From Thermohalobaculum sp963721105 (GTDB taxonomy: Bacteria; Pseudomonadota; Alphaproteobacteria; Rhodobacterales; Rhodobacteraceae), in assembly GCA_963721105.1 (NCBI GenBank), contig CAVRHY010000003.1, forward strand, positions 1-64,000: DNA of 64,000 nt, in the 5' to 3' direction. Positions 38,626 through 46,935 of this stretch are shown here, piece by piece; position 1 is the first letter of the stretch, and each line of letters opens with the position of its first letter. The notes under the pieces are model-generated. The model worked only from the letters and a program-made list of their open reading frames with translations. It had not been told where the DNA came from and did no database searches. A program made the translations under genes and the position numbers.

Positions 38626-39627
38626 GTGAGCCTGCTCAAGGTCGAGAACCTGACGGTCCAGTTCAAGACCGACGAAGGCCGCATCGTCGCGGTCGACGAC
38701 GTGTCCTTCGAGCTCGAGCCCGGCAAGGTGATGGGGCTGGTCGGCGAGTCCGGCTCGGGCAAGTCGGTGACGGCCAAGGCGCTGATGCAGCTGAACCCGG
38801 ACAACACCGTCTATGCGCCGGGCAGCCGCATCACGCTGGAGCTCGACGGAGACCGCGTCGACGTGCTGAAGCTGCGCTCTAACCGCGAGCTGCGCGTCGT
38901 CCGCGGTGGCGCCGTCTCGATGATCTTCCAGGAGCCGATGGCCAGCTTCGCGCCCGCCATCACGATCGGCGACCAGATGGTCGAGCAGTTGGTGCTCCAC
39001 AAGCGCGTTACCAAGCGCGAGGCGCGCGACCATTCGATCCACATGCTCGAGCGGGTAGGCATCTCGGACGCCCCGAAACGCTTCAACCAGTATGCGTTCG
39101 AGCTGTCGGGCGGCATGCGCCAGCGTGCGATGATCGCCATGGCGCTGTCGACGCAGCCGAAGCTGCTGATCGCCGACGAGCCCACGACGGCGCTGGACGT
39201 CACGATCCAGGCGCAGGTGATCGACCTGATGAAGGACCTCGTCGCCGAGTTTCACATGGGCATCATCTTCATCACGCACGACCTTGGCGTGATCGCCCAG
39301 ACCGCCGACACGGTCGCCGTCATGTATCTCGGCCGCATCGTCGAGCAGGGGCCGGTGCGCGACGTCATCCGCAACCCGGCGCACCCCTACACCAAGGGCC
39401 TGCTGCACGCGCTACCGGATCTGGAGAACCTCGATGCGCCGCTGACGCCGGTGCCGGGCGACATCCCGAGCCCCCTGGAGCGCCCGCCCGGCTGCGTCTT
39501 CCACACCCGCTGCCCTGAGGTCATCCGCGGTCGCTGCAACGTCGCCGTGCCGCGAATGGCGATGCTGAAGCAAGGCCACACCGCCGCCTGCTTCGCTGTC
39601 GAGGACGCGCTGGTGCCCCAGGCATGA
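38626..39627 (+). CDS. Peptide-type ABC transporter ATPase (DppD-like)
   Basis: First nucleotide-binding subunit. Walker A is GESGSGKSVTAKAL, the signature ELSGGMRQRAMIAMAL, Walker B LLIADEPTTALD, and the H-loop FITHDLGVIAQ. The C terminus has the oligopeptide-transporter extension with a Fe-S-like cysteine cluster (CVFHTRCPEVIRGRC) seen in DppD and OppD. The GTG at 38626 starts the gene and gives VSLLKVENLTVQF. Overlaps the next gene by ATGA. Confidence 0.92.
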   Translation: MSLLKVENLTVQFKTDEGRIVAVDDVSFELEPGKVMGLVGESGSGKSVTAKALMQLNPDNTVYAPGSRITLELDGDRVDVLKLRSNRELRVVRGGAVSMIFQEPMASFAPAITIGDQMVEQLVLHKRVTKREARDHSIHMLERVGISDAPKRFNQYAFELSGGMRQRAMIAMALSTQPKLLIADEPTTALDVTIQAQVIDLMKDLVAEFHMGIIFITHDLGVIAQTADTVAVMYLGRIVEQGPVRDVIRNPAHPYTKGLLHALPDLENLDAPLTPVPGDIPSPLERPPGCVFHTRCPEVIRGRCNVAVPRMAMLKQGHTAACFAVEDALVPQA

Positions 39628-40634
39628 CCCAGAAACCCATCATGGCGGTCCGCGACCTTGCGGTGCATTTCCCGATCGGGGGCGGCCTGTTCGGCGCGAA
39701 ATCGGTCGTGCAAGCGGTCGAGGGCGTGACCCTCGACATCCCGCGCGGCTCGTTCTTCGGGCTGGTCGGGGAATCCGGCTCGGGCAAGACGACGCTGGGC
39801 CGCGCCATGCTGAAGGCGGCGCCGATCACGCGCGGCCACGTGAACTACGTGGACAGCGAGGTCGCCTACGACCTCGCCACGATCACCAGGGCCGAGCTCA
39901 AGGACTATCGCAAGCGCGCACAGCTTATCTTCCAGGACCCCTACGCGGCGCTGAGCCCGCGCATGACCGTGCGCGACATCATCGCCGAGCCGCTGGAGGT
40001 GATGGGCATCACGAAGGGCCGCGAGGCGACAGACCGCCGCGTTCGCGAGATCGCCGCCAAGTGCCGGCTGAACCTCGAACACCTGCGCCGCTTCCCGCAC
40101 GCCTTCTCGGGTGGGCAGCGCCAGCGCATCTCGATCGCCCGGGCGCTGGTGGCCAGCCCCCGCTTCGTCGTCGCCGACGAATCGGTAGCGGCGCTGGACG
40201 TCTCGATCCAGGCCGACGTGCTGAACCTGCTGAAGGAGCTGAAGCGCGATCTCGGCCTGACCATCCTGTTCATCAGCCACGACCTCAGCGTCGTTGCGCA
40301 CATCTGCGACCACGTCGCGGTGATGTACCTGGGCCGGCTGGTCGAGACGGCGCCGACTCGCCAGCTCTTCGCAATGCCGCGGCACCCCTACACAAAGGCG
40401 CTTCTGTCGGCGATTCCGTCGCTGGACCCGGACGACCGCGGCAAGCTGCAAAAACTGGAAGGCGAGATCCCCAGCCCGACGAACCCGCCTCCGGGCTGCA
40501 AGTTCCACACGCGCTGCCCGCACGCCATCGACATATGCCGCACCGTCGAGCCCGAGTTGGAGATCGACGCCGGCGAGCGCGCCGTCTCCTGCCACCGCTG
40601 GCGCGAACTGGCCGAGGCGGTCCCGGCGGAGTGA
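39624..40634 (+). CDS. Peptide-type ABC transporter ATPase (DppF-like)
   Basis: Second nucleotide-binding subunit, 336 residues. Walker A is GESGSGKTTLGRAM, Q-loop LIFQDPYAALSPRMTV, signature AFSGGQRQRISIARAL, Walker B FVVADESVAALDVSIQ with a serine in place of the usual proline after DE, and H-loop FISHDLSVVAHICD. The C-terminal cysteine cluster is CKFHTRCPHAIDIC. Together with the DppD-like protein it forms the heterodimeric motor. Confidence 0.92.
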   Translation: MTQKPIMAVRDLAVHFPIGGGLFGAKSVVQAVEGVTLDIPRGSFFGLVGESGSGKTTLGRAMLKAAPITRGHVNYVDSEVAYDLATITRAELKDYRKRAQLIFQDPYAALSPRMTVRDIIAEPLEVMGITKGREATDRRVREIAAKCRLNLEHLRRFPHAFSGGQRQRISIARALVASPRFVVADESVAALDVSIQADVLNLLKELKRDLGLTILFISHDLSVVAHICDHVAVMYLGRLVETAPTRQLFAMPRHPYTKALLSAIPSLDPDDRGKLQKLEGEIPSPTNPPPGCKFHTRCPHAIDICRTVEPELEIDAGERAVSCHRWRELAEAVPAE

Positions 40635-40709
40635 CGCGGCGCGGGCGGCACAGACGCCGTGGCTTCGCGGCCGATACACATTCTGGCCGAACCGGGCTAT
40701 GACGCCGGG

Positions 40710-41954
40710 ATGCAGGTGGACAAGACATCCCCGGCTCGCGCGGCCGATGACGACCCGGTCCGCCGGCAATACGAGGCGCTGCCCTATCCGCAGCGCGACC
40801 CGGCCGACGAGGCCCGGCGGCTGGTCGAGGGTTCGCCCTCGCACCCGGTCGAGATCGACCATTTCCTGTTCCGCGGCCGGCGCGACTGGACCCGGCCGTT
40901 CCGCGCGCTGGTCGGCGGCGGCGGCACGGGCGACGGGCTGGTCATGCTGGCGCAGAAGCTGGCCGATATCGGCTGCCCGGCCGAGCTGACCTATCTGGAC
41001 CTCTCCGAGGCCAGCCGGGCGGTCGCCGAGGCGCGCATGGCCGCGCGCGGCCTGTCGGCCCGGTTCCTGACCGGCGACCTGCTGTCGGCGCCGGAGCTTG
41101 GGCCGTTCGACTACATCGACTGCTGCGGCGTGCTGCATCACCTGGCCGATCCCGACGCCGGGTTCCGCGCGCTGGCGCAGGCGCTTGGGCCACAGGGTGG
41201 CATCGGCCTGATGGTCTATGCCCCCTATGGCCGGACCGGCGTCTACCCGTTGCAGGCGGCCTTTGGTGCGCTCTTCGCCGGCGACGACCCGGCCGGGAAG
41301 GTGCGCCTCGCCCGGGCGGCGCTGGCCACGCTGCCGGCGGGCCACCCGTTCCTGAGGAACGAGGTGCTGGGCGACCACCGCGCCTCGGATGCCGGGCTGC
41401 ACGATCTGCTCCTTCACGCCCGCGACCGGGCCTACACGGTCACCGAGCTCTGCGCCGCGCTGGACCGCGCCGGGCTGGATCTGGTCTCGTTCGTCGAGCC
41501 GGCGCGCTACGACCCGCTGCGCTACCTGCCGGAAAGCGCGGATTTCGCCCGGCGCGCCGCTGCGCTGGACCCGGTGGCGCGCATGGGCGTGGCCGAGCAG
41601 CTGGCCGGCAACATCAAGACGCATGTCGCCTATGCCGTGCCCCATGGCCGGGGACCGGCCGAGGCGCGGCCGACCGCGCCCGAGCTGGTCCCGCACCTCG
41701 CCCGCATCGCCGCCGGGCCGCTGGCGCAACAGGTAAAGGCGAAGGGCGGCGTCACCGTCACCTGCGACGGCGCCCCGTTCCGCCTCGCGCTGCCGCGCGA
41801 GGCGGCGCCTCTCATTGCCCGCATCGATGGCCGCCGGACGCTGGGCCAGATCGCCGGCCGTGACTGGCTTGCCGCCGGCACGGCCTGGGCGCCCGTTCAC
41901 CGGGCGCTGACGGGCTTCAACCTGATGCATTACTCGACCGGAGCGCGCCGGTGA
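40710..41954 (+). CDS. Class I SAM-dependent methyltransferase
   Basis: A 414-residue cytosolic protein. The fold signature is PFRALVGGGGTGDGLVMLAQKL (SAM-binding glycine loop), LTYLDLSEASRAVAEAR (acidic second strand) and FDYIDCCGVLHHLADPDAGFRAL. A C-terminal region of about 200 residues beyond the methyltransferase core ends with an ARIDGRRTLGQIAGRDW segment like a winged helix. The substrate is unknown. A GTG at 40659 extends the frame by 17 residues; neither start has a good ribosome site. Overlaps the DUF3445 gene by four bases, so the two are translationally coupled. Confidence 0.8.
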   Translation: MQVDKTSPARAADDDPVRRQYEALPYPQRDPADEARRLVEGSPSHPVEIDHFLFRGRRDWTRPFRALVGGGGTGDGLVMLAQKLADIGCPAELTYLDLSEASRAVAEARMAARGLSARFLTGDLLSAPELGPFDYIDCCGVLHHLADPDAGFRALAQALGPQGGIGLMVYAPYGRTGVYPLQAAFGALFAGDDPAGKVRLARAALATLPAGHPFLRNEVLGDHRASDAGLHDLLLHARDRAYTVTELCAALDRAGLDLVSFVEPARYDPLRYLPESADFARRAAALDPVARMGVAEQLAGNIKTHVAYAVPHGRGPAEARPTAPELVPHLARIAAGPLAQQVKAKGGVTVTCDGAPFRLALPREAAPLIARIDGRRTLGQIAGRDWLAAGTAWAPVHRALTGFNLMHYSTGARR

Positions 41955-42829
41955 TACTCGACCATGCCCCCTACACGCCGTTCATGGAGCCCCGCACAGC
42001 GCACCCGCCGGGGCTGGCGCCGCTCGACATGCGCGAGTGGACCGTGCGCCACGCCGATTTCGAGGGGCAGATGGCGGAGCGCCGACGACTGCTGGCCGAG
42101 CACCCGGATACCGTCCTCGGCGCGCTCCACGAGGGCGAGGATCCCGGCGAGGAACTGCTGGAGATGCTGCTGGCCCATCTCGGCGACGCGCGGCCACTGA
42201 CGCTGGAGGAGAAGTTCTGCCAGCTCACCGCCATCGGGCGGCTGGTCTGCGAGGATTTCTGCCTGCTGGTGCCGGATGACGCCTCCGGCGAGTACCGGCT
42301 GGCGGCGGCCGTGCTTTGCTTCCCCTCGCGCTGGCTGCTGTCGGAAAAGCTGGGCCGCCCGCTGACGCCCATCCACACGCCGGTGCCGGACTATGCCGGC
42401 GATCTCGCGCGCCGCGTCAACCGCGTCTTCGAGGCGCTGCGCCCCGAGCGCCCGCTGGTGCGCGTCAACTGGTCTGTCCACCCGACGCCCGAGCTGTTTC
42501 TGCCGCAGAGCGAGAGCGAGAAGATCGCGCCCTTCCGCCCCGGCGACGAGGCGCGGTTCTACCTGCGCACCGAGCGCCAGACGCTCGTCCGCCTGCCGCG
42601 CACGGGCGCGGTCGCTTTCGGCATCAAGACCTCGGTGACGCCCGTCGAGCGGCTGGCGCCGGCGGTGGCGCAGGGCCTCGCCGGGGCGCTGCGCGGGCTG
42701 GGCGACGGCATGGTCGGCTACAAGGGCGGCCGCGCCCGCGTCGATGCCGCCATCGCCCGGCTGGAGGCGCTGGCTTGCGCCGATGCCGGGCAGGATACAC
42801 ATCAACAGCGGGTTTCAGGAGGAGACTGA
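41951..42829 (+). CDS. DUF3445 heme-PAS protein, oxidative N-demethylase subunit type
   Basis: A 292-residue protein of the DUF3445 family. Motifs include MREWTVRHADFEGQMAERRRLL, FCLLVPDDASGEYRLAAAVLCFPSRW, PLTPIHTPVPDYA with the conserved His, VNWSVHPTPELFLP and FYLRTERQTLVRLPRTGAVAFGIKT. A characterised family member is a heme-binding PAS-fold subunit of an oxidative dimethylamine demethylase. The reductase subunits of that enzyme are absent here, so its role is open. GTG start at 41951 overlaps the methyltransferase stop. Directly upstream of the thiolase. Confidence 0.78.
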   Translation: MILDHAPYTPFMEPRTAHPPGLAPLDMREWTVRHADFEGQMAERRRLLAEHPDTVLGALHEGEDPGEELLEMLLAHLGDARPLTLEEKFCQLTAIGRLVCEDFCLLVPDDASGEYRLAAAVLCFPSRWLLSEKLGRPLTPIHTPVPDYAGDLARRVNRVFEALRPERPLVRVNWSVHPTPELFLPQSESEKIAPFRPGDEARFYLRTERQTLVRLPRTGAVAFGIKTSVTPVERLAPAVAQGLAGALRGLGDGMVGYKGGRARVDAAIARLEALACADAGQDTHQQRVSGGD

Positions 42830-42831
42830 CC

Positions 42832-44001
42832 ATGTCCGTCGTCATCGTCGGCGCCGCGCGCACCCCCATGGGCGGCTTCCAGGGCGAACTGTCGCCCGCC
42901 ACCGCGCCGGAACTCGGCGCGACCGCGATCAGATCCGCGCTCGACCGGGCCGGCGTCGCGGCCGAGTCCGTCGACGAGGTGCTGATGGGCTGCGTGCTGG
43001 CGGCCGGCCAGGGTCAGGCGCCGGCGCGGCAGGCGGCCTTCGGTGCCGGACTGCCCGACAGCGTGCCGTGCTCGACCGTCAACAAGATGTGCGGCTCCGG
43101 CATGAAGACCGTGATGATGGGCATGGATTCGCTCCGCGCCGGCGAGGGGCGGATCGTGATCGCTGGCGGCATGGAGAGCATGACGAACGCCCCCTACATC
43201 GCGCCCAAGATGCGCGGGGGCGCGCGGCTTGGTCACGCGCAGATGCTCGACCACATGTTCCTCGACGGATTGGAGGACGCATACGACAAGGGCCGCCTGA
43301 TGGGCACCTTCGCCGAGGACTGCGCCGAGCAGTACCAGTTTACGCGCGAGAGCCAGGACGAATACGCGCTGGCCTCGCTGGACGGCGCGCTGCGCGCGCA
43401 GTCTGAGGGCTGGTTCGACCGCGAGATCGCGCCCGTGACGGTGACGGGGCGCAAGGGTTCTGACGAGATTGCCACTGACGAGCAGCCGCGCAACGCCCGG
43501 CCCGACAAGATCCCGACGCTGAAGCCCGCCTTCCGCAAGGACGGTACGGTTACTGCGGCGAACTCGTCGTCGATCTCGGACGGCGCGGCCGCGCTGGTCC
43601 TGATGCGCGAGGCGGACGCGAACGGCCATGAGATTCGCGCCCGCATCGTCGCGCACGCCAGCCACGCGCAGAAGCCGTCGCTGTTCACCACCGCGCCGGT
43701 CGCCGCGATCCGCAAGGTGCTGGACAAGGCCGGCTGGGAGATTTGCGACGTCGACCTCTGGGAGATCAACGAGGCGTTCGCCGTCGTCCCGATGGCGGCG
43801 ATGCGCGAGCTCGGCATCCCGCGCGAGAAGCTGAACGTCAATGGCGGCGCCTGCGCGCTCGGCCACCCGATCGGCGCCTCGGGCGCGCGCATCATCGTGA
43901 CTCTCCTGCACGAGATGGAGCGCCGTGGCGTGATGAAGGGCGTCGCCAGCCTGTGCATCGGCGGCGGCGAGGGCACGGCTGTCGCCATCGAGCGCCGCTG
44001 A
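42832..44001 (+). CDS. Acetyl-CoA C-acyltransferase (thiolase)
   Basis: A thiolase of 389 residues with all catalytic parts: nucleophile Cys87 in STVNKMCGSGMKT, the NEAF motif in LWEINEAFAVVP, the His in CALGHPIGASGAR and the second Cys in SLCIGGGEG. It condenses acetyl-CoA or cleaves 3-ketoacyl-CoA. Start ATG 42832 follows AGGAGGAGACTGACC. A degraded copy of its C-terminal half lies at 44827-45267, so this is the retained copy of a tandem duplication. Confidence 0.95.
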   Translation: MSVVIVGAARTPMGGFQGELSPATAPELGATAIRSALDRAGVAAESVDEVLMGCVLAAGQGQAPARQAAFGAGLPDSVPCSTVNKMCGSGMKTVMMGMDSLRAGEGRIVIAGGMESMTNAPYIAPKMRGGARLGHAQMLDHMFLDGLEDAYDKGRLMGTFAEDCAEQYQFTRESQDEYALASLDGALRAQSEGWFDREIAPVTVTGRKGSDEIATDEQPRNARPDKIPTLKPAFRKDGTVTAANSSSISDGAAALVLMREADANGHEIRARIVAHASHAQKPSLFTTAPVAAIRKVLDKAGWEICDVDLWEINEAFAVVPMAAMRELGIPREKLNVNGGACALGHPIGASGARIIVTLLHEMERRGVMKGVASLCIGGGEGTAVAIERR

Positions 44002-44003
44002 TC

Positions 44004-44663
44004 GTGGCGCTGCGCATCGCGGAGCGGCCGGACTGGGTCTACCTGCTGCGCGAGATCAAGGAACTCTACCGCCGTTCGGGCGCGGGCGGCAGCGCCAGGA
44101 TCGGCGCGCACCAGAGGCAGGTGCGCGACACGGTCGGCCGGTTGATCGGGGCGAACCCGGCCCTACTCGAGCGGGTCACCGAGGACAAGCCGGTGACGAC
44201 CCATTTGCGCCGCGCGCTGGACAATGGGCGGCAGGAATCGACCCAGTCCGTGCTGCGCGCGCTGGAGCCGGTATTGCCGGCGCTGAGTTGGCTCTTCGGC
44301 TACGAGAAGGTGCCACGCGGGCTGGCCTCGAAATACGCCTATGCCGAGATCGCAGGACCGCATGGGCCGGTCGAGAGCGCCGATATCATCCTGGGGCTGG
44401 TGCTGTTCGGTCCGAAATGCACCTATCCGGCGCATTCGCACCAAGGGTTGACCGAGAGCTACTACATTCTGTCGGGCGCCGTCAGCGAGAACGACGAGGG
44501 CGTCTATGCGCCCGGATCGCTGATCTTCAACCCGCCCGGCCGGATGCACCGGATCACGGTCAGCAACCGCGAGCCGGCGCTGCTCGCATATGCTTGGGCC
44601 GGCCCTCGCGATAAGCTGGCAGATCAGAAGATGGAATTCTCCCGCAAGAGGAAGACGGAATAG
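44004..44663 (+). CDS. Cupin-DLL family protein, DMSP-lyase-like
   Basis: A 219-residue protein with an N-terminal helical half and a C-terminal cupin. Metal ligands appear as His144 and His146 in YPAHSHQGLTESYY, Glu151, and His182 in NPPGRMHRITV; Tyr153 or Tyr154 occupies the place of the catalytic base in DddQ and DddL lyases. The tail REPALLAYAWAGP is also typical. That family splits dimethylsulfoniopropionate into dimethyl sulfide and acrylate, but other family members act elsewhere, so the substrate is inference. GTG start two bases after the thiolase stop. A truncated second copy exists at 46361-46543. Confidence 0.72.
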   Translation: MALRIAERPDWVYLLREIKELYRRSGAGGSARIGAHQRQVRDTVGRLIGANPALLERVTEDKPVTTHLRRALDNGRQESTQSVLRALEPVLPALSWLFGYEKVPRGLASKYAYAEIAGPHGPVESADIILGLVLFGPKCTYPAHSHQGLTESYYILSGAVSENDEGVYAPGSLIFNPPGRMHRITVSNREPALLAYAWAGPRDKLADQKMEFSRKRKTE

Positions 44664-44752
44664 GGCACGCCAAGGACATGGTGGGCCAGCACGCCCCGGC
44701 CGAGAAGCTGAAGGCTATCTTCGGGCAGGAGGACGTCACCTTTGTCGACTTC
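44660..44752 (+). pseudogene. Rhodanese gene remnant (first copy)
   Basis: Aligns with the start of the intact rhodanese gene at 46540. The region still shares GCCCCGGCCGA and CAGGAGGACGTCACC-like blocks, but the start codon is ATA instead of ATG (44660), about 18 bases are missing after the start, and the remnant stops around 44752. It follows the cupin gene in the same position that the intact copy follows the second cupin remnant. Confidence 0.75.
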
Positions 44753-44826
44753 CGGGACATGGTGCGCTACTCAGCGCGCTCGCGGCTGCGCCCGCGGCGC
44801 GCGCGAGAAGGCGGGCGCCATCGAGC
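44753..44826 (+). pseudogene. Acyl-CoA dehydrogenase gene remnant (first copy)
   Basis: Matches bases 46962-47040 of the intact acyl-CoA dehydrogenase gene (GGGACATGG, then GCGCGCTCGCGGCTG, and GAGAAGGCGGGCGCCATCG), with small deletions. The junction with the rhodanese remnant falls at TCCGGGAC, a short sequence near both parents, as expected of a microhomology deletion. Confidence 0.75.
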
Positions 44827-45267
44827 AGCCTTCCGCAAGGACGGCACGTTGACGGCAGCGAACTCGTCGTAGATCTCGGACGGCGCGTCCGCGCTGGTCC
44901 TGATGCGCGAGGCGGATGCGGACGGTCATGAGATTCGCGCCCGCATCGTCGCGCACGTCAGCTACGCGCAGAAACCGTCGGTGTTCGCCACGGCGCTGGT
45001 CGCCGCGGTCCGCAAGGTGCTGGACGAGGCCGGCTGAGAGATCGGCGATGATTTCGCCGTCGTTCCGATGGCGGCGATGCGCAAGCTTGGAATCCCGCGC
45101 GAAAAGCGGTAGGTCGATGTCGGCGCCTGCGCGCTCGGCCACCCGATCGGCGCCTCGGCCGCGTGCATCATCGTCACGCTCCTGCACGAGAGGGATCGCC
45201 GTGACGTTACGAAGAGCGTCGCGAGCCTGTGCATCGGCGGCAGCGAGGACACGGTCGTGGCGATCGA
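44827..45267 (+). pseudogene. Thiolase C-terminal remnant (second copy)
   Basis: Aligns with 43527-43990 of the intact thiolase. In-frame stops occur at 44870 (TCG to TAG), near 45036 (TGG to TGA) and near 45112. A 24-base deletion removes the LWEIN part including NEAF, while CALGHPIGAS remains. Many substitutions are present. The N-terminal half is absent. It begins at a junction with the acyl-CoA dehydrogenase remnant, where the parents share AGCCCG. Confidence 0.85.
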
Positions 45268-45352
45268 GCAGATGTGGGGCCACAGGCTCTGTTGCTGTTG
45301 GTCCTGAAACTCCCTACTGTTCAGCAGAGGTCATTGATTTTAGGGATTAGAA

Positions 45353-46313
45353 GTGGACAGCGGGACGGTTTTAAGCGTCGGGAATGCTGGAGCAGTCCTT
45401 GACAATCCACAGGCACGGTCGGCCGAGCGAAACGGAAGTTTCGATGTCTTGCGCTTTGTCGGTGCGGTCGGCATCGTCTGGTTCCATACCGGCGCGCCCG
45501 GGTCGGAGTATGCCGGCGGGGCCATGTTGATGTTCGTTGCTTTGACGGTGTGCTTCGGCCTCCGGAACGCTTCACGGCTCTCGCCCGGCGGGCTGATCGC
45601 AATGCGTGCCCGTAGGCTGCTGGCGCCCTGGCTGGTCTGGTCGTTGATCTATGGGTTGTGGATTGGCCAGCACGCGGTCCGCTCCGGAATACCCCTGCTG
45701 GACGTCTTCGAACCCCGGATGATCCTGACCGGGACCGCACCTCACCTTTGGTTTCTTCCATTCGCCTTCGTCGCCACGGTGGTCGGGGGCGCCATTCTTC
45801 GCTTCATCCCCGACAAGGCGCCAGGCTTCGCTTTGACTGTCGGGGCCTACATCGTTGTCATGATAGCCGGCGCACTCGCCTTCGAAATGTTCAGCATCCC
45901 GAAGCCGTTCGCGACATGGCTGAGCGCCACTCCCGCCGTTCTGCTGGGTCTCGCACTGCTGCGCGCGGACGGCTCGAACTCTGGCTCTCGGCCTGATTCT
46001 GCTGGCCGTTGTGCTCGTCTGTGCCGGGCTGAGGGCAGCCGGCATGGTCTACGGCACGATCCCCTACACGGTTGCGGCCGTCCTGATGGTGGCCGGAGCC
46101 GCGTTCCCCACCCCGCCGCGCGAGTGGAAGCACGTGCTCTCGCGGCTGTCCGTGGGTGTCTATCTTCTGCACCCGATCATCACAGGTCTCATCCTGTTCC
46201 GGATCCCCGCACTTCCGGACGGGACGCCGGAGAAGGCCCTGTTCGCGATCATCCTCTCCGCCCTGACGGCTGCGGCCTTCTGGCGAACGCCGATTCTGCG
46301 GCGGATCGTTTAG
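45353..46313 (+). CDS. Acyltransferase-3 family membrane protein (frameshifted, inserted)
   Basis: An O-acetyltransferase-type integral membrane protein. The start region FDVLRFVGAVGIVWFHTGAPGSEYAGG contains the early His of the family. About ten hydrophobic segments follow, including APWLVWSLIYGLWIGQ and HLWFLPFAFVATVVGGAIL. The end, SVGVYLLHPIITGLILF, is typical of family termini. One frame change lies near 45975. Such proteins modify exported sugars or lipids. It lies inside the remains of a duplicated catabolic block and its DNA is visibly less GC-rich, so it is probably an insertion. GTG start with AGGGA upstream. Confidence 0.78.
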
Positions 46314-46360
46314 CGCCTGTCGGCACCGGGCGCTGCCAGGAGGCTGCGTGCAACGGGTGG

Positions 46361-46543
46361 GTCAGCGATAGCGAGCAGGGCGTCGATGCGCCCGGATCGC
46401 CGATCATCAACCCGCCGTAACCGATGCACAGGATCACGGCCAGCAACCGCGAGCCGGCGCCGCCGGCCTATGCTTGGGCGGGCCAGCGCGATAAGCTGGC
46501 CAATCAGAAGGTGGAATTCTCCCGCACGAGGAAGACGGAATGA
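46361..46543 (+). pseudogene. Cupin-DLL gene 3' remnant (second copy)
   Basis: Bases 46361-46543 align with 44481-44663 of the intact cupin gene at a constant offset of 1880, without net indels. Only the final 60 codons are left, and they include a stop (CCGTAA near 46419) and the lost second His region (PPGRMHRI becomes PP, stop, PMHRI). The natural stop TGA overlaps the rhodanese ATG. The upstream part is replaced by the acyltransferase insert. Confidence 0.85.
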
Positions 46544-46935
46544 AGCACGTCAAGGACATGGTGGCCGAGGCCAACCGGACCGTCGAACATGCCCCGGCCG
46601 AAAAGCTGAAGGCGATGCACGGGCAGGAGGGCGTCACCTTTGTCGACCTCCGCGACGTTCGCGAGCTGGAGCGCGACGGCATGATCGAGGGCGCCTTCCA
46701 CTGCCCGCGCGGGATGCTGGAATTCTGGATCGACCCGGAAAGCCCTTACGCCAAGCCGCAGTTCCAGTCGGGCGACAGGTTTATCTTCTACTGCGCCAGC
46801 GGCTGGCGCTCGGCGCTGTCGGCCAAGGCGGCGCAGGACATGGGCCTGCCGAACGTCAGCCACATCGAGGACGGCTTCAGCGGCTGGAAGAAGGCCGGCG
46901 GACCGGTGGCGGAGCGGCAGAAAAAGGACGCCTGA
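46540..46935 (+). CDS. Rhodanese-domain sulfurtransferase
   Basis: A single-domain rhodanese of 131 residues. The N-terminal EDVTFVDLRDVREL-like strand reads GVTFVDLRDVRELERDG; the active-site loop is FYCASGWRSAL with persulfide Cys85. Most of the family move sulfane sulfur. The WRS pattern after Cys resembles small GlpE-like proteins. Start ATG 46540 overlaps the stop of the cupin remnant (ATGA), and the stop overlaps the next start (TGATG), so it is translationally coupled in both directions. Confidence 0.9.
   Translation: MKHVKDMVAEANRTVEHAPAEKLKAMHGQEGVTFVDLRDVRELERDGMIEGAFHCPRGMLEFWIDPESPYAKPQFQSGDRFIFYCASGWRSALSAKAAQDMGLPNVSHIEDGFSGWKKAGGPVAERQKKDA

Noticed and set aside
44560..44760. 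A 66-codon frame antisense to the cupin 3' end
   Set aside because: Short shadow frame in a duplicated region; the same shadow recurs opposite the second copy, as expected.
45286..45296. Insertion-sequence terminal repeat GGCTCTGTTGC
   Set aside because: Resembles known IS ends by a few bases only; no matching inverted end or transposase nearby.
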